From contig PERY01000010.1 in assembly GCA_002929055.1 (NCBI GenBank), forward strand, positions 20,046 to 84,045: a stretch of 64,000 bases of DNA, in the 5' to 3' direction. Within the stretch, counting starts at the first letter, position 1, and each line of letters opens with the position of its first letter. Source of the stretch: Methylocystis sp. Lineage in GTDB: Bacteria; Pseudomonadota; Alphaproteobacteria; Rhizobiales; Beijerinckiaceae. A model generated the notes under the pieces. It ran no database searches and had not been told where the DNA came from. It worked only from the letters and a program-made list of their open reading frames with translations. Below are positions 1 through 9,289 of the stretch, one piece after another. Made by a program: the position numbers and the translations under genes.

Positions 1-1
1 C

Positions 2-136
2 CTGGTCTCCGCCACGCCGGAAATCGTGAACAACCATCTCTCCTACGCTTTCACGTGGTTTTCCCTCGCATTGGCGCTCCTCGTCGTTTTCGCCGTCTTC
101 GCCCGGGGGCGCCTGAAGCTTGGGGACGCGGGCTGA
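2..136 (+). CDS. SURF1 family protein, C-terminal end (partial)
   Basis: This is the last 44 residues of a protein that begins outside the window. It reads through NNHLSYAFTWFSLALALLVV and ends in a short basic tail. The NNHLxYAxTWFSLA segment followed by a hydrophobic helix matches the second transmembrane helix of SURF1, the cytochrome c oxidase (aa3-type) assembly factor of the inner membrane. Having threonine synthase next on the same strand is the usual alphaproteobacterial order and supports the call. The rest of the protein cannot be judged. Confidence 0.8.
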   Translation: MVSATPEIVNNHLSYAFTWFSLALALLVVFAVFARGRLKLGDAG

Positions 137-219
137 AGCGCTTGCGGCGCGCGCGAATATGTTATGAAAAGACCCCCGACGCGCGCGCCCTGCGTCGTCT
201 GCCGTCCATGGACTGAACG

Positions 220-1626
220 TTGCGCTATCTTTCCACGCGCGGAGAAGCCGCGCAGCTTGCATTCGACGATGTTTTGCTGGCCGGCCTCGCGACGGACGGA
301 GGCCTCTATGCGCCTTTTGCCTATCCCCATGTCTCGCCCAAAGATATCGCCGCGCTTGCCGGCGTTCCCTATGCGCAGGCCGCCGCAAGGCTCATCGGCC
401 CCTTCCTGAGCGAGGACGCATCGTGCGCGGCTCTGCCTGCGCAGACCGAGGCCGCCTATGCGAGCTTCCGTCATCGCGCCATCGCGCCGCTCATCCAGAT
501 CGCCGATAATCTCTTCGTGCTCGAACTTTTCCATGGGCCGACGCTCGCCTTCAAGGATCTGGCGATGCAACTTCTCGGCCGCATGATGAACGACGTGCTC
601 GAGAAGCGGAACCTGCGCGCGACGATCGTCGGCGCCACCTCCGGCGACACGGGCGCCGCCGCGATCGAGGCGTTTCGCGGCCTGCCGCGCGTCGACGTGT
701 TCATTCTCTATCCGCATGGCCGCGTCTCCGACGTTCAGCGCAGGCAGATGACGACCGTCGCCGACGACAATATCCACACCATCGCGTTGCAAGGCACATT
801 CGACGACGCGCAGAACATCTTGAAGCGCCTGTTCCGCAATGCGCCGTTCCGCGAGCGCGTGGGGCTCGCGGGCGTCAACTCCATCAACTGGGCGCGCGTC
901 GTCGCCCAGATGGTTTACTATTTCACCAGCGCGGTCTCGCTCGGCGCGCCGCATCGGCATGTCTCCTTCGCCGTGCCGACCGGCAATTTCGGCGACGTGC
1001 TCGCGGGCTATATCGCCAAGCATATGGGCCTGCCGGTCGAGCGGCTCATCGTCGCGACCAACGCCAACGACATTCTCGCACGCGCACTCGCCACGGGCCG
1101 CTACGAGCCGCGCGGCGTCATGCCGACGCAATCGCCTTCGATGGACATTCAGGTCTCCTCAAATTTCGAGCGGCTGCTGTTCGATGCGACCGGGCGGGAT
1201 CACGGCGCCATCCGCGGCGCTTTCGCCTCTCTCGATCAGTCCGGAGCCTTCGACATACCTCCGGCGGCGCTCGCAGCCATTCGCGGCGAGTTCGACGCGC
1301 TTTCCATCGGAGAAGCTGATACGACCGACGAAATCGCGCGCACGTGGCGTGAGGCGCAATATGTGCTCGATCCCCACACGGCGACGGGCGTGAGTGCGGC
1401 GCGCGCGCGGCTTGCGCGGGAACCCGCGACCCCGGTGATCGCGCTGGCGACGGCGCATCCGGCAAAGTTTCCCGATGCGATCGAGCGCGCCATCGGTTAC
1501 CGGCCGCATCTGCCCGACTCGCTCGCCGCGCGACTCGAAGGGCCGGAGCGCTTCACCATATTGGAGAACGACGAAGCGCGCGTCGCGAATTTCATTGCTG
1601 AACGCGCCCGCGCGGCGAAGGCATGA
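220..1626 (+). CDS. thrC: Threonine synthase
   Basis: Cytosolic PLP enzyme that converts O-phosphohomoserine to threonine. It is 468 aa, full length for the long bacterial class. The start is TTG, chosen because the protein then opens with RYLSTRGEA, the standard N-terminus. The PLP lysine lies in GPTLAFKDLAMQ (about K112), followed by GATSGDTGAAA for phosphate binding and NFGDVLAGYIAKHMG. It follows surf1. In many Rhizobiales an M16 peptidase gene lies between thrC and the acetyltransferase; here the two genes overlap directly, so that gene is absent. Confidence 0.95.
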   Translation: MRYLSTRGEAAQLAFDDVLLAGLATDGGLYAPFAYPHVSPKDIAALAGVPYAQAAARLIGPFLSEDASCAALPAQTEAAYASFRHRAIAPLIQIADNLFVLELFHGPTLAFKDLAMQLLGRMMNDVLEKRNLRATIVGATSGDTGAAAIEAFRGLPRVDVFILYPHGRVSDVQRRQMTTVADDNIHTIALQGTFDDAQNILKRLFRNAPFRERVGLAGVNSINWARVVAQMVYYFTSAVSLGAPHRHVSFAVPTGNFGDVLAGYIAKHMGLPVERLIVATNANDILARALATGRYEPRGVMPTQSPSMDIQVSSNFERLLFDATGRDHGAIRGAFASLDQSGAFDIPPAALAAIRGEFDALSIGEADTTDEIARTWREAQYVLDPHTATGVSAARARLAREPATPVIALATAHPAKFPDAIERAIGYRPHLPDSLAARLEGPERFTILENDEARVANFIAERARAAKA

Positions 1627-2231
1627 CGATGGCACTTTTTGGCGTCATGGGGCGTCGGGACATGCCCATCCGCGGAGAGGGCGTGTATATGCGCCCCTCC
1701 GAGATGCGCGATTACACCGAATGGGCGTCGCTGCGCGAGAGGAGCCGCTCGTTCCTCACCCCCTGGGAGCCGCTCTGGCCGGTCGACGACCTCACCCGCG
1801 CAAGCTTCCGCTACCGTGTGCGCCGCCATGCCGAGGAGATGGCGCGCGACGAGGCCTATTCCTTCTTCGTCTTCCGCGAAGAGGACGACCTTTTGCTCGG
1901 CGGGCTTTCCTTCGGCCATGTGCGGCGCGGCGTCTCGCAGGCGGCGACGCTCGGCTACTGGATGGGCGAGCCCTTCGCCGGCAAGGGCTACATGACCCGC
2001 GCCGCGCGCGCGGCCTGCGCCTATGCCTTCGACAAGCAGGGCCTCCACCGGATCGAGGCCGCATGCCTGCCGACGAACCAGCCCTCCAGGCGACTGCTGG
2101 AGCGCGTCGGCTTCAAGCAGGAAGGCTATGCGCGCTCCTACCTCAACATCAACGGCCAGTGGCGCGACCATCTGCTCTTCGCGCTTCTCGAGACCGACCC
2201 CACGCCGCCCGGCAAACCATCAATGAGGTGA
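1623..2231 (+). CDS. GNAT family N-acetyltransferase, RimJ/RimL-like
   Basis: A 202-aa single-domain GNAT protein of the ribosomal-protein-alanine N-acetyltransferase type. The acetyl-CoA binding stretch GEPFAGKGYMTRA is present (about residues 120-132), followed by HRIEAACLPTNQPSRRLLE and GFKQEGYARSYLNINGQWRDH, which are typical of RimJ. Its ATG overlaps the thrC stop (ATGA), so the two are translationally coupled. The likely substrate is an N-terminal amine of a protein, but the true substrate cannot be read from the sequence. Confidence 0.85.
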   Translation: MTMALFGVMGRRDMPIRGEGVYMRPSEMRDYTEWASLRERSRSFLTPWEPLWPVDDLTRASFRYRVRRHAEEMARDEAYSFFVFREEDDLLLGGLSFGHVRRGVSQAATLGYWMGEPFAGKGYMTRAARAACAYAFDKQGLHRIEAACLPTNQPSRRLLERVGFKQEGYARSYLNINGQWRDHLLFALLETDPTPPGKPSMR

Positions 2232-2333
2232 ATCCTCGGGGGTGAATTCTCGTTGACCATGCTGCAAGGTCGCGGCTGAGCTTTGCCGAAACTTCGCGTA
2301 AATTGCTCAGGGGTTTGCTGGCCGGGGTCTATC

Positions 2334-3095
2334 GTGAGCATTGAAGGCATCGAAACGTCGATCATTGGCGGCTCAGACGTCGCGCGCCTGACGATCGAAG
2401 AGACCGCGCGCATGATGCTCGAGCTGGCGAAGGCGCCGGCGCGGGGAAACGGGCCTTATTACTTAACCTCCGTCAACGGCGAGGTGCTTGCGCGCCGCGC
2501 CTTCGACAAGGAGTTCGCCGCGCTGGTGGATTGCGCCGACTCGATCTCCGCCGATGGCCAGCCGCTCGTCGCCGCCTCCCGCCTCCTGTCGAAAAAGCCG
2601 CTCCCCGAGCGCGTCGCGACGACCGATCTTTACCCCGTCGTCGCGCGCATGGCGCAGGAGACGGGCGCAAGCTTTTATCTTCTCGGCGCGAGCGAAGAGG
2701 TGAACCGCGCGACCTGTGAAGCGACGCTGCGCATGGCGCCGCGCGTGAACATTCTGGGCCGCTCGCATGGCTTTCTGAAAGGCGCGGCGCTCGAAGCCAA
2801 GCTCGACGAGATCAACGCGCTTGCGCCCGACATTCTCTGGCTCGCCATGGGCGTGCCGCTGGAGCAGCAATTCGTGCGCGACCATGCGCATCGCTTGAAG
2901 AATGTGAAGATGATCAAGACCTCCGGCGGCCTCTTCGATTTCATCGCCGGCGTGAAGAAGCGCGCGCCGCAATGGATGCAGGACGCCGGGCTCGAATGGG
3001 CGTTTCGCCTGGGGCTGGAGCCGAAGCGGCTCTTGAAGCGCTATCTGACGACGAACCCGGTCGCGGCCTATCTGCTGCTGACGCAGACGCGGTGA
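2334..3095 (+). CDS. WecG/TagA/CpsF family glycosyltransferase
   Basis: A 253-aa GT26 enzyme, the family that transfers N-acetylmannosaminuronic acid or a similar sugar to an undecaprenyl-diphosphate-linked sugar during surface polysaccharide synthesis. Typical features are the early TSVNGEVLARR segment, the DSISADGQP motif, ASFYLLGAS, DILWLAMGVPLEQQF and a basic C-terminus (EPKRLLKRY). The GTG at 2334 is preferred to a TTG 17 codons upstream because a GGGG-type ribosome site sits just before it and the upstream residues do not resemble the family. No other polysaccharide genes lie nearby. Confidence 0.85.
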   Translation: MSIEGIETSIIGGSDVARLTIEETARMMLELAKAPARGNGPYYLTSVNGEVLARRAFDKEFAALVDCADSISADGQPLVAASRLLSKKPLPERVATTDLYPVVARMAQETGASFYLLGASEEVNRATCEATLRMAPRVNILGRSHGFLKGAALEAKLDEINALAPDILWLAMGVPLEQQFVRDHAHRLKNVKMIKTSGGLFDFIAGVKKRAPQWMQDAGLEWAFRLGLEPKRLLKRYLTTNPVAAYLLLTQTR

Positions 3096-3102
3096 AACGC
3101 GT

Positions 3103-3129
3103 CCGTCATTGCGAGCCTCGCAATGACGG
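3103..3129. repeat. REP-like palindrome between convergent genes
   Basis: Two 13-bp arms, CCGTCATTGCGAG and its exact reverse complement, are separated by one base. The element lies between the convergent ends of the wecG-like gene and hisG and could act as a bidirectional terminator. The same arms recur at 9626-9709, so this is a short member of a dispersed repeat family. Confidence 0.75.
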
Positions 3130-3144
3130 GAAAGCGGCGGCGCG

Positions 3145-4110
3145 CTACTTGGCGATCCGCCCCGCCAATTTCCCCCACAGCGCATTCCCCGCCTTGAAAA
3201 CATAATCGAGCTTCGCGCTCGTCACGCTTTGCGCGCCCTTCGCGATCAACCAGTCTGCGAGAGACGCCACCTGCTTCGTCGGACAGGTGAAGACCGCCGT
3301 CTCTCCACTCTGTTCGCGAAGCGCTGCGCCAAAGGATGCTTGCGCTTCCCTCAGCGCCTCGTCGTTCAGCGCAACAGCCGCGCGCACTTCGCGCGTCGTG
3401 CGCGCTTCCTCTTCCGCGGCGATGCGCGAGAGGATGATGCGGGCGGCTTCGCGCGCGGTCTCGCTCCACGGCGCCGTCAGCGACGCCACGAGATTGGCCT
3501 GCGAGCGCAGGATCACGCCATCGTCCAGAATCTTGAGCGCATTGGCCGCGAGCGTCGCGCCGGTCGTGGTGATGTCGACGATGAGATCGGCCGATCCCGC
3601 CGCCGGCGCGCCTTCCGTCGCGCCGGAGCTCTCGACGATGCGGTAATCCCCAACGCCATGCTGCGCGAAGAAGCGGCGCGTCGTGTTGATGTATTTCGTC
3701 GCGACGCGAAGCCCGCGTCCGTGCCGCGCGCGAAAGCCGCCGGCGATGTCGGCGAGATCGGCCATGGCGCGCACGTCGATCCAGGCCTGCGGCGCGGCGA
3801 CGACGACATTGGCGTGGCCAAAGCCCAGCGGCGCCAACATCTCCACCTTGTTGTCGGGATCCGCGATCTCCTCGCGCACGAGGTCTTCGCCGGTGACGCC
3901 GAAATGCACTTCGCCGCGCGCAAGGCGCCCGGTGATTTCGGAGGCCGAGAGATACGCGACTTCCGCGCCCTCGAGCCCGGCGATGGCGCCGCGATAGTCG
4001 CGCGCGCCGCGGCCCTGCGTCAGCTCGAGGCCGGCGCGGGCGAAGAAGGCGTTGGCGTTTTCCTGCAGGCGCCCCTTGGAGGGCGTCGCGACGATGAGTT
4101 TGCCCGTCAT
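3145..4110 (-). CDS. hisG: ATP phosphoribosyltransferase catalytic subunit
   Basis: First step of histidine biosynthesis, joining ATP and PRPP. It is 321 aa. The N-terminal [14 protein letters not shown] opening is typical, and the PRPP-binding segment appears as [18 protein letters not shown]. Only about 230 residues are needed for the short HisZ-dependent form. The roughly 90 extra C-terminal residues here include an [17 protein letters not shown] segment that may correspond to a regulatory-type domain, yet a hisZ gene is present too. Its ATG overlaps the hisZ stop, so the two form one operon. Confidence 0.93.
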   Translation of the reverse strand: MTGKLIVATPSKGRLQENANAFFARAGLELTQGRGARDYRGAIAGLEGAEVAYLSASEITGRLARGEVHFGVTGEDLVREEIADPDNKVEMLAPLGFGHANVVVAAPQAWIDVRAMADLADIAGGFRARHGRGLRVATKYINTTRRFFAQHGVGDYRIVESSGATEGAPAAGSADLIVDITTTGATLAANALKILDDGVILRSQANLVASLTAPWSETAREAARIILSRIAAEEEARTTREVRAAVALNDEALREAQASFGAALREQSGETAVFTCPTKQVASLADWLIAKGAQSVTSAKLDYVFKAGNALWGKLAGRIAK

Positions 4111-5258
4111 GCCGCGCCTCCCGCGCGCGCGGCGCTTGCAATTCTGTCGATCCAGATGGCGGCGCCGACGGCCGGAATGTCGGCGTTGGCGCCAAGAGTT
4201 TTCAGCAGGCGATCATAGCGCCCGCCGCCGACGACCGGCTCGCTCGAGGCGTCATGTCCCGCCTCGAAGACGAAGCCGGAGTAGTAATCCAGCTGGCGCG
4301 CGAAGCTCGCGGAGAAGGTCATCTCGTCGAGATTGAGGCCGCGCGCGGCGATGAAGCCCGCGCGCGTGTCGAAGGAATCGAGCGCCGCGGAAAGATCGAG
4401 CCGCGCGTCGTCGGCGAGCGTGCGCAAAGCCGCGGACGCGATGTCGGGTGCGCCTTCTATGGCGAAGAACGCCTCGGCGAGCGCGCGCTTTTCAACCGAA
4501 ACGCCGGCGCCTTCCGCGAGCGTCGCCTGATCGAGGAAGCGTTCGGCGATTTCGGCCGGGCTGCGGCCGCCCACCGCCGTGATGCCGGCGATCGAAAGAA
4601 GATCCTCCACGAGACGGCGGGCGTCGGCGGGGTCGACCTTGGTCAGCGCCGCGAGCACGCCGGACTGCTCGGAGCCGTTGCGCCGGGGCGGCGCGAAAAT
4701 GTCGGCGACGGACTGGCCGCGCGCATGCCCGGCCTCGATGCGCCGGCGCCAGACGGAGGGCAGGGCGAGTCCGTCGAGAAAGGCCCCGACGAGCCCCGCG
4801 TCGCCCATCCGGACCGAGAGATCGGAGGCCCCGGCGGCTGCGGCGGCGTCGAGCGCCGCGCCCAGGATTTCGGCGTCCGCGGCCTCGCGGTCGGTGCGGC
4901 CAAAGCTCTCAATGCCCGCCTGAAGAAATTCCCCGGCGCCCTGATCGCCGTGCAGGGGCGCGCGAAAGATGGAGCCGCCATAAGCGAAAGAGGCGGATTC
5001 GCCCGCGGCCGAACGCAGATAATCGAGACAGACGGGGATCGTATATTCCGGGCGCAGGCAGAGTTCGGCGCCCGAAGCGTCGGTCGTCAGATAGAGGTGT
5101 CCGCGAAAATCCTCCCCCGAGCGGTCGAGGAAAACGCCGGCCGGCTGCAGGAGCCTTGGCTCGCAGCGCAGGAAGAGCGCCCGCTCGAAATGCGCTAGTA
5201 TGGCCGCAAGTCTCTCTGCGGGCCGGCGGTCTGATGCTCTGGCGGTGGCGTCGCTCAC
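4107..5258 (-). CDS. hisZ: ATP phosphoribosyltransferase regulatory subunit
   Basis: A class II aminoacyl-tRNA-synthetase-like paralogue that has lost tRNA charging and activates HisG. It is 383 aa from the GTG at 5258, chosen because a GAGAGGAA site lies about 10 bases upstream; a TTG 13 codons earlier is the alternative. HisRS-like features are visible in [16 protein letters not shown] (motif 2 region), [31 protein letters not shown] and [11 protein letters not shown] near the C-terminus. It is followed directly by hisG with a 4-bp overlap. Confidence 0.9.
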   Translation of the reverse strand: MSDATARASDRRPAERLAAILAHFERALFLRCEPRLLQPAGVFLDRSGEDFRGHLYLTTDASGAELCLRPEYTIPVCLDYLRSAAGESASFAYGGSIFRAPLHGDQGAGEFLQAGIESFGRTDREAADAEILGAALDAAAAAGASDLSVRMGDAGLVGAFLDGLALPSVWRRRIEAGHARGQSVADIFAPPRRNGSEQSGVLAALTKVDPADARRLVEDLLSIAGITAVGGRSPAEIAERFLDQATLAEGAGVSVEKRALAEAFFAIEGAPDIASAALRTLADDARLDLSAALDSFDTRAGFIAARGLNLDEMTFSASFARQLDYYSGFVFEAGHDASSEPVVGGGRYDRLLKTLGANADIPAVGAAIWIDRIASAARAGGAA

Positions 5259-5373
5259 GCTCGGAAATTCCTCTCGATTTTGCGCTTTGTTTAGCAACTG
5301 CCCCGCGCCCGCGCACCCGCTTTCGGGCGGAAAGGTGAATGTCCCCGAAGGAAATTTTTGCGACTGGAATCGA

Positions 5374-5399
5374 GAACCGCGGCTTTCGGGCCGCGGTTC
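5374..5399. terminator. Hairpin between the hemerythrin-like gene and hisZ
   Basis: A 9-bp perfect stem, GAACCGCGG with CCGCGGTTC, has an 8-base loop. It follows the end of the minus-strand hemerythrin-like gene and precedes hisZ. No clear T-run follows on the minus strand, so intrinsic termination is only a possibility. Confidence 0.35.
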
Positions 5400-5426
5400 G
5401 AGAGGTTCTTCCCTGTCAGCAAGCCT

Positions 5427-6281
5427 TCAACGCCGATGCTCCCAACCGCGCCGGGAGGCCTCCGCATGGCGCTTGGGGTCGCCATGCCAGCCGCGTTGCG
5501 CTTCCTGCCCCTGCCGGCCCTCTTGGCGCCCCTCCTGGCGCCCCTCTTGACGCCCCTCCTGGCGCCTGTCCTGGCGCTCATCCTCCTGGCCGCGGGCGCC
5601 GCGGGCCGGGCCGCTTTCGCGCTCGTCCCATCCTCCGCGCTCCTCGCCCCTGCCGCCGCGCGCCCGAGATTCCGGCGCGCTGGCGTCGCGATCCTCCATG
5701 GCGACATGGAGCGTCGTCGGCTCGGGGAGGAAGAGGTTCTTCGCGTTCTCCTCCATCAGTTCGACGCGCCGGGCCTGCAGCTGCTCGCCGAGGGCGGCGG
5801 TGTCGATTTCCGCTTCGATCGCCTTGGCGAAAATGCTCTCGGGGCTGCGCTCCTCCTCGTCGATATGATGACGGACGTATTCGGAGAGCACCTTCACCTT
5901 CGCGTCGAAGAAAGGATCGCTGGTCGGCGTGCCGATGGCGATGTCGTAGACGAGCACCTTCGCGCTGTCGTGCTCGACCTGCGCCTCGTCGAGCATCGAA
6001 TCGTCGATATGTTCGCGGCACGCGGGGTAGAAGATTTCTTCCTCGAGTTCAGCGTGGATCGTGAGCTCGCGGCAGATTTCCTGCGCGATCTTCACCTTCT
6101 CCGCGCGCCGCTTGGCGTTTTCGAATTTGTCGAAAAGTTGCTCGACCTTGCGGTGATCGGCCTTGAGCATTTCAATCGCGTCGGTCTCCTGGCCGGCGCC
6201 ACTGCGCTCCTGGCCGGAACCCTGCGCGGCGCCCCGCGCCTTCTCGTCGCGTCCTTCGCTTCTTTCGCTCTGCCTGGCCAT
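5427..6281 (-). CDS. Hemerythrin HHE-domain protein with basic repetitive tail
   Basis: A 284-aa protein. The N-terminal part is charged and low in complexity. Residues about 35-185 form a hemerythrin-like four-helix domain with the expected iron ligands: DHRKVEQLF, HAELEEEIFYPA, EHDSAKVL and HHIDEEE. The family binds a di-iron centre and senses or handles O2, NO or oxidative stress. After about residue 190 the chain is Arg/Gly/Gln/Glu-rich and contains a tandem RQEG repeat. The ATG at 6281 is preferred over an upstream one because GAGGG lies 9 bases before it. Confidence 0.85.
   Translation of the reverse strand: MARQSERSEGRDEKARGAAQGSGQERSGAGQETDAIEMLKADHRKVEQLFDKFENAKRRAEKVKIAQEICRELTIHAELEEEIFYPACREHIDDSMLDEAQVEHDSAKVLVYDIAIGTPTSDPFFDAKVKVLSEYVRHHIDEEERSPESIFAKAIEAEIDTAALGEQLQARRVELMEENAKNLFLPEPTTLHVAMEDRDASAPESRARGGRGEERGGWDERESGPARGARGQEDERQDRRQEGRQEGRQEGRQEGRQGQEAQRGWHGDPKRHAEASRRGWEHRR
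5517..5576 (-). repeat. Five 12-bp tandem units encoding RQEG
   Basis: Near-identical 12-bp units of the type CGCCCCTCCTGG (plus-strand form) lie inside the hemerythrin-like gene and encode the RQEG repeats of its tail. Being in-frame and a multiple of three, they can expand or contract by slippage without breaking the gene. Confidence 0.8.
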
Positions 6282-6366
6282 GACTATACCCTCGCTCGCC
6301 CCTTTGCCGGTCGAGCGCGTAACGCCAGAATCTGCATCCATGTTCCCTTTAGGGGCCCCCGCGCCG

Positions 6367-7137
6367 TCACCCGCCTGGCAGCCGGTCCAGAAGCTGCTCG
6401 AGCGGGGCCGCGCTCACCGCGTTGGGCGGCGAATAAGGCTCGCTCGCGGAGGCGACCAGCGAGACGGCGACGACGACGGCGGCGGCGAAGACCGCTTGCG
6501 CGAGGAGCTGCGGCCGCGCGCGCTCCAGATGCACGACAGCGAGGCTGATCTGGGTAATGAAGGCGATAGCGAGCACGGCCTCCCATTTTCGGTCGTCGGG
6601 ATAGGCGCTGGCGATGGCGAGGCGCTGCTCCCGCGCGGAACGCACCTTCATCACCGTGTCGATCAGCGATCGCTGGAAGGCGGAATCGATCTTGGCGGTG
6701 CTTGCGGCGCGCGTCAGCGTGTTCAACGCGGCCTCGGCCTCCGGCGATTCTTCGCCGTTCTCCATGCTTTTCCATTCGAGGCCGACGACCGCTTCCACAT
6801 AGGCGCGTATGGCCTGGGGCAGATCGGCGACGTCGACGCCGTGGTTTTCGGTGAGCGCGGAGAGCGTTACAAGCTGTTCGCGCTCAAGGGCGACAGCTCT
6901 GTACGCCCGGCGATTCACGTCCCACACGTCCTGGGCGAGGAAGGTCATCAGCAGCCCGAAGAGCGTCGCCGGGACGCCAACGAAGGGCGGCGCGACGCCG
7001 CGCCAGTTCTGGACGCAGGGGGCGAAGGGCGAGGCGAAGCTCAGCCAGCAGAGAAACAGCGAAAGACCGGCCATCGCGCCGGTGAGGAGGAGGGCCATGA
7101 CCGGCGTCGTCTGCGACATCCAGAAATGCAGAAGCAC
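6367..7137 (-). CDS. DUF4239 (bestrophin-like) membrane protein
   Basis: A 256-aa integral membrane protein. Two hydrophobic segments lie near the N-terminus (VMALLLTGAMAGLSLFL and GVPATLFGLLMTFLA) and two near the C-terminus (VLAIAFITQISLAVV and LLAQAVFAAAVVVAVSLVA), flanking a soluble helical middle part. This matches the DUF4239/bestrophin-like family of unproven function. The GTG at 7137 is chosen because GGGAGG lies 8-9 bases upstream; a longer reading frame exists but its extra residues are Arg-rich and unlike the family. It is divergent from the SRP RNA. Confidence 0.75.
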   Translation of the reverse strand: MLLHFWMSQTTPVMALLLTGAMAGLSLFLCWLSFASPFAPCVQNWRGVAPPFVGVPATLFGLLMTFLAQDVWDVNRRAYRAVALEREQLVTLSALTENHGVDVADLPQAIRAYVEAVVGLEWKSMENGEESPEAEAALNTLTRAASTAKIDSAFQRSLIDTVMKVRSAREQRLAIASAYPDDRKWEAVLAIAFITQISLAVVHLERARPQLLAQAVFAAAVVVAVSLVASASEPYSPPNAVSAAPLEQLLDRLPGG

Positions 7138-7290
7138 TGTCCCAACCCTCCCGAATCGTCGCCGGACCGGGCGCATGGGACATCGTAAAGCTTGGCAGCG
7201 CCAGCGTATTTTTCCGGGCAGGTGATTGCGCGCCGCGCCCCCTTTCGCGCCCTCTTGCATCAATGCGCGTCCTCTGCCACATAAGGCGCG

Positions 7291-7382
7291 GGAGGTTGGC
7301 GTTGGACGTTTCACTCGCCAACCGGGTCAGGTCCGGAAGGAAGCAGCCCTAACGAGCTTGAGCGGGTCTCCGTCCAGCCTCC
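7291..7382 (+). ncRNA. ffs: Signal recognition particle RNA, small bacterial type
   Basis: About 92 nt. The ends pair (GGAGG with CCTCC, then TTGGACG with CGTCCAG) and enclose the conserved Ffh-binding stretch GGTCAGGTCCGGAAGGAAGC with the GGAA tetraloop. This RNA binds Ffh and directs inner-membrane proteins to the translocon. Its position just upstream of dnaX is the usual one in Alphaproteobacteria. Exact ends are estimated from base pairing. Confidence 0.93.
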
Positions 7383-7459
7383 TACCTTGCTGACAGGCGC
7401 GGAGCGCAGAGCATTGGCCGCTCTGCCCGCGCCTTTCGCTTTTCTGGCGCGGAAACGGG

Positions 7460-9286
7460 ATGGACCAGGACCACGACCAGCCCTCGCTGGAGAACGCCGG
7501 CCCCTCGCTTTTCGGCGCCGAGGAGGCGCCCGCTGCGGCCTATCGCGTCCTCGCGCGCAAATATCGCCCCTCGACGTTCGCGGACCTTATCGGTCAGGAG
7601 CCGATGGTGCGCACGCTGGAGAACGCTTTCGATCTCGGCCGCATCCATCAGGCCTATCTGCTGACCGGCGTGCGCGGCGTCGGCAAGACCACGACCGCCC
7701 GTATCCTCGCCCGCGCCTTCAATTACGAGCTGCCGGCGCAGGATGGTCGGCCTGCGATCGACAGGCCGACGATCCACATGGACGAACTCGGCGCGCATTG
7801 TCAGGCGATCATCGACTCTCGTCATGTCGACGTGCTGGAGATGGACGCCGCCTCGCACACCGGCATCGACGACGTTCGCGAGATCATCGACAACGCGCGC
7901 TACCGCCCGGTTATGGCGCGCACCAAGGTCTATATCATCGACGAAGTGCACATGCTCTCCAAGCCCGCCTTCAATGGCCTCTTGAAGACGCTGGAAGAGC
8001 CGCCCGAGCATGTGAAATTCATCTTCGCGACGACGGAGATCGAGAAGGTGCCGGTTACGGTGCGCTCGCGCTGCCAGCGTTTCGACCTCCGCCGCATCGA
8101 CGCCGGGCTCCTCGCCGAACATCTGCGCAAGATCTGCGATGCGGAGAAGGTCGCGATCGAGGCCGACGCGCTTGCGATGATCGCGCGTGCGGCGGAAGGC
8201 TCCGTGCGCGACTCTCTCTCGCTGCTCGATCAGGCGATCGCCTATGGCGCGGCGCATAGCGCGGGCGGCGCCATCGCGGCGGACGATCTGCGGTCGATGC
8301 TCGGCGTCGCCGACAAGGCGCGGGTGATCGACCTTTTCGAATCCGTCATGGCGGGGGAGGTGTCGCGCGCCATCGCGTCGCTAGAAGACCAGTATAACGG
8401 CGGCGCCGATCCGGCGCAGGTGCTGCTCGAGATGGCGGAATTCACCCATCTCGCGACGCGGCTGAAGATCGCCCCCGAAACCGCGCAGTCCGCCGCGCTG
8501 ACGCCGGAGGAAAAGCGGCGCGGCTCGCAGGCGGCGGAGCGTTTGTCTATTCCGGCGCTGACTCGCGCGTGGCAAATCCTGATGAAGGGCGTCGACGAAT
8601 TGCGCGGCTCGCAGCGCCCGTTGCAGGCCGCCGACATGGTGCTGGTGCGCCTCGCTTACGCCGCAGGCATGCCGACGCCGGGCGAGGCGCTGAAGCAGTT
8701 GGGCTATGGCGCGCAGGGCGGCGACGCCGCGCCCGCTTCGGCGCCCCCGAGCGCGCCGCGCAATGCGCCTGTCGCGGTCAACGCGCCCGCGCCGTCGATG
8801 CGCGCGCAAAGCATCGCGCGACCCGCAGTCGCCACGCCCGCACCCGCGGCTCCGGGCGTCGCCGTCGCCAGCTTCGAGGCGCTCGTGGCCTTGGCGGAGG
8901 AGAAGCGCGAAATCCGCCTCAAGATCGCGCTGGAATCCGACGTGCGGCTGGTGCGCTTCGAGCAGGGGCGCATCGAATTCGAGCTTGCGCCCGGCGGCTC
9001 GCGCGACCTCGCCTCAGCCCTGACGCAGAAATTGCAGGCCTGGACGAATGAGCGCTGGATGGTGTCGATCGTCGCCTCTGGCGGCGCGCCGACGCTGAAA
9101 GAAAAGCGCGAGGCGCAGGAGCGTGACGCTCGCTCGGGCCTGGAAGCCGATCCGGTCGTCGCGAGCGTGCTGGCGCATTTTCCAGGCGCCCAGATCATCG
9201 CTGTGCGCAGCAAGGACGACAACGCCGGCGTTATCGAAGCGCCGGAGGTGCAGTATGACGACATCTCGCCGATCGAAGAGGACTAG
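7460..9286 (+). CDS. dnaX: DNA polymerase III subunit gamma/tau
   Basis: Clamp-loader ATPase of the replisome, 608 aa. An AAA+ domain occupies about residues 25-260 with Walker A GVRGVGKTTTAR, Walker B YIIDEVHMLS and the SRC motif TVRSRCQRFD. A central domain III follows, then an Ala/Pro-rich linker (about 415-475) and a C-terminal tau-like domain. The four-Cys zinc module of many DnaX proteins is not visible: only one Cys remains in the matching stretch (GAHCQAI), as is common in Alphaproteobacteria. I see no A-rich slippery site for gamma frameshifting. It is followed by ybaB after 3 bp. Confidence 0.96.
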   Translation: MDQDHDQPSLENAGPSLFGAEEAPAAAYRVLARKYRPSTFADLIGQEPMVRTLENAFDLGRIHQAYLLTGVRGVGKTTTARILARAFNYELPAQDGRPAIDRPTIHMDELGAHCQAIIDSRHVDVLEMDAASHTGIDDVREIIDNARYRPVMARTKVYIIDEVHMLSKPAFNGLLKTLEEPPEHVKFIFATTEIEKVPVTVRSRCQRFDLRRIDAGLLAEHLRKICDAEKVAIEADALAMIARAAEGSVRDSLSLLDQAIAYGAAHSAGGAIAADDLRSMLGVADKARVIDLFESVMAGEVSRAIASLEDQYNGGADPAQVLLEMAEFTHLATRLKIAPETAQSAALTPEEKRRGSQAAERLSIPALTRAWQILMKGVDELRGSQRPLQAADMVLVRLAYAAGMPTPGEALKQLGYGAQGGDAAPASAPPSAPRNAPVAVNAPAPSMRAQSIARPAVATPAPAAPGVAVASFEALVALAEEKREIRLKIALESDVRLVRFEQGRIEFELAPGGSRDLASALTQKLQAWTNERWMVSIVASGGAPTLKEKREAQERDARSGLEADPVVASVLAHFPGAQIIAVRSKDDNAGVIEAPEVQYDDISPIEED

Positions 9287-9289
9287 CCG

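Noticed and set aside
4254..5198. Long open frame on the plus strand over hisZ
   Set aside because: It is the mirror of hisZ in high-GC DNA, Arg/Glu-rich, with no recognisable domain.
5517..5576. Tandem 12-bp repeats considered as a CRISPR or regulatory iteron array
   Set aside because: Units are contiguous without spacers and encode RQEG in frame within the hemerythrin-like gene.
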